Assembly: GCF_017695955.1 (NCBI RefSeq)
Contig: NZ_JAAORO010000001.1
Span: 372,001-436,000, forward strand
Length of the DNA stretch: 64,000 bases
Direction of reading: 5' to 3'
Source of the DNA: Prochlorococcus marinus XMU1419
GTDB lineage: Bacteria; Cyanobacteriota; Cyanobacteriia; PCC-6307; Cyanobiaceae
A program made the translations under genes and the position numbers. Positions 63,325 to 64,000 of this stretch are shown one piece after another. Position 1 is the first letter of the stretch. Each line of letters starts with the position of its first letter. The notes beneath the pieces were generated by a model, which saw only the letters and a list, made by a program, of their open reading frames with translations, was not told where the DNA came from and made no database searches.

Positions 63325-64000
63325 TTATTTAATACATCTTTCAATTCTTGTGATATCACTTTTACTCTCTGAGAAAAGTTCCCAACTTTGAATTAAATCT
63401 GGCCCACTGAGAGAACCAAAAAAGGCTACTCTTAATGATTTCATTAAAATCCCTTTTTTAATATTATGCATTTTTGAAATATCGTTTATTATTTCTTTTG
63501 CGTTCTCTTTGTTTAGTTTTACATTATTCCTCTCAATTAAATAATTTAAGATAAGTTTTAGAGATACTTTACTATCAACGTTTTCGAGAAAATCTTGACC
63601 CTCTTTTTGAATTGGAGGTAATAAGAAAAATGGTTTTGATTGATCAATGGCGTCTTTTAAAATAGTCATTGAGTCTTTAATTAAAACTACTAATTTTAAA
63701 GCCCACTCCTGGGATGGAGGTTCCCACTCCATTTTTTCCCAGTATTTACAAATGATCTTACTTAACTTCACTGATTCCATTTTTTTTATGTATTGAGAAT
63801 TAATCCAGTTAAGTTTTTCCCAACTGAATTTAGCTCCAGATTTATTTATATCTGATAATTCAAAAATTTTTGATATCTCATCAAGTGAAAGTATTTCACT
63901 ATCGGAAGATTTTGGTGACCAACCTAGAAAGGCCATATAGTTTGCTAAGGCTTCAGGTAAATATCCCATATCTCTAAATTCGTCGATTGAAGTAACGCAA
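63325..64000 (-). CDS. gltX: Glutamyl-tRNA synthetase, C-terminal part (cut by window edge)
   Basis: The frame is open to the window edge and reads CVTSIDEFRDMGYLPEALAN at its start, then YMAFLGWSP, the conserved end of the GluRS catalytic domain. About 225 residues of the anticodon-binding domain follow, including SRDxI-like FSWEKLNWINSQYIKKM. The C terminus (FFGSLSGPDLIQSWELFSES) is typical of class I GluRS. The N-terminal catalytic half (HIGH, KMSKS) is outside the window. The ATG at 63969 is internal. Confidence 0.94.
   Translation of the reverse strand, partial: CVTSIDEFRDMGYLPEALANYMAFLGWSPKSSDSEILSLDEISKIFELSDINKSGAKFSWEKLNWINSQYIKKMESVKLSKIICKYWEKMEWEPPSQEWALKLVVLIKDSMTILKDAIDQSKPFFLLPPIQKEGQDFLENVDSKVSLKLILNYLIERNNVKLNKENAKEIINDISKMHNIKKGILMKSLRVAFFGSLSGPDLIQSWELFSESKSDITRIERCIK

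Overview
The window is a compact, AT-rich piece of a cyanobacterial chromosome, almost certainly a high-light Prochlorococcus or a very close relative. The evidence is the gene content: cytochrome f and Rieske (petA, petC), photosystem I psaF and psaJ, chlorophyll synthase chlG, ndhB, a high-light-inducible protein, a cyAbrB-type regulator and several cyanobacteria-only small proteins. These sit with strongly A/T-biased codons, very short intergenic gaps and many overlapping gene ends. I see no insertion sequence, prophage, integrase, CRISPR array, rRNA or tRNA gene. The strain cannot be named from this alone.

Layout. 1-5.4 kb: the 3' part of queA, then cysK, two cystathionine-synthase-type PLP enzymes and rpsD. 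5.4-12.9 kb: yidD, a glutaredoxin-like protein, murE, an SDR, a class V aminotransferase, an ArsM-like methyltransferase, a DUF4278 protein with a structured leader, an Nfu scaffold and mqo. 13-17 kb: lepA, an orphan dipeptide-type permease and trmH. 16.9-19.1 kb: a tightly coupled four-gene unit (DCC thiol protein, DUF2805/TIGR03643, a 43-aa DUF2256 protein and a photolyase-like flavoprotein that appears to have lost its Fe-S ligands). 19.2-29 kb: two tiny ORFs, rsmB, a class A PBP, chlG, DUF2862, hisF, menG, a DUF721 protein, birA, an ABC ATPase and ndhB. 29-37.4 kb: topA, a repeat-bearing lipoprotein, DUF2232, a CobT-like protein, a solute-binding lipoprotein, a ferredoxin-domain aldo/keto reductase, ribE and a cyAbrB regulator. 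37.5-44.7 kb: cytochrome oxidase ctaCDE divergent from ctaA-ctaB and an ABC-2 exporter. 44.7-48.1 kb: an ORF with five exact 45-bp repeats facing a groEL with its own 24-bp repeats, a small membrane protein and fabG. 48.2-53.7 kb: ispD, LD-carboxypeptidase, ubiA, ppx, a RodZ-like protein and cobM. 53.6-64 kb: lgt, petA, petC, DUF3067, tatC, a small membrane protein, rqcH-like, gmk, psaJ-psaF, tsaD-hli, a Na+/H+ antiporter and the C-terminal part of gltX.

Functional links. CysK and the two PLP enzymes form a sulfur amino-acid block. The Rieske protein carries a twin-arginine signal and its translocase component TatC is encoded about 0.4 kb away. ChlG, MenG and UbiA supply chlorophyll, phylloquinone and probably plastoquinone. 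CtaA and CtaB make heme A for CtaC/D/E. CobM and the CobT-like protein belong to corrinoid synthesis.

Gene-free space. The longest gap by ordinary annotation, 19139-19637, holds two small ORFs. With small genes counted, no gene-free stretch exceeds 300 bases. The larger gaps are 10597-10851 (leader and promoter), 16708-16884 (three inverted repeats), 29034-29208 and 40543-40804 (divergent promoter regions with no clear structure seen) and 61964-62125 (hairpins after hli). Many genes appear to use TTG or GTG starts, so several 5' ends are uncertain.
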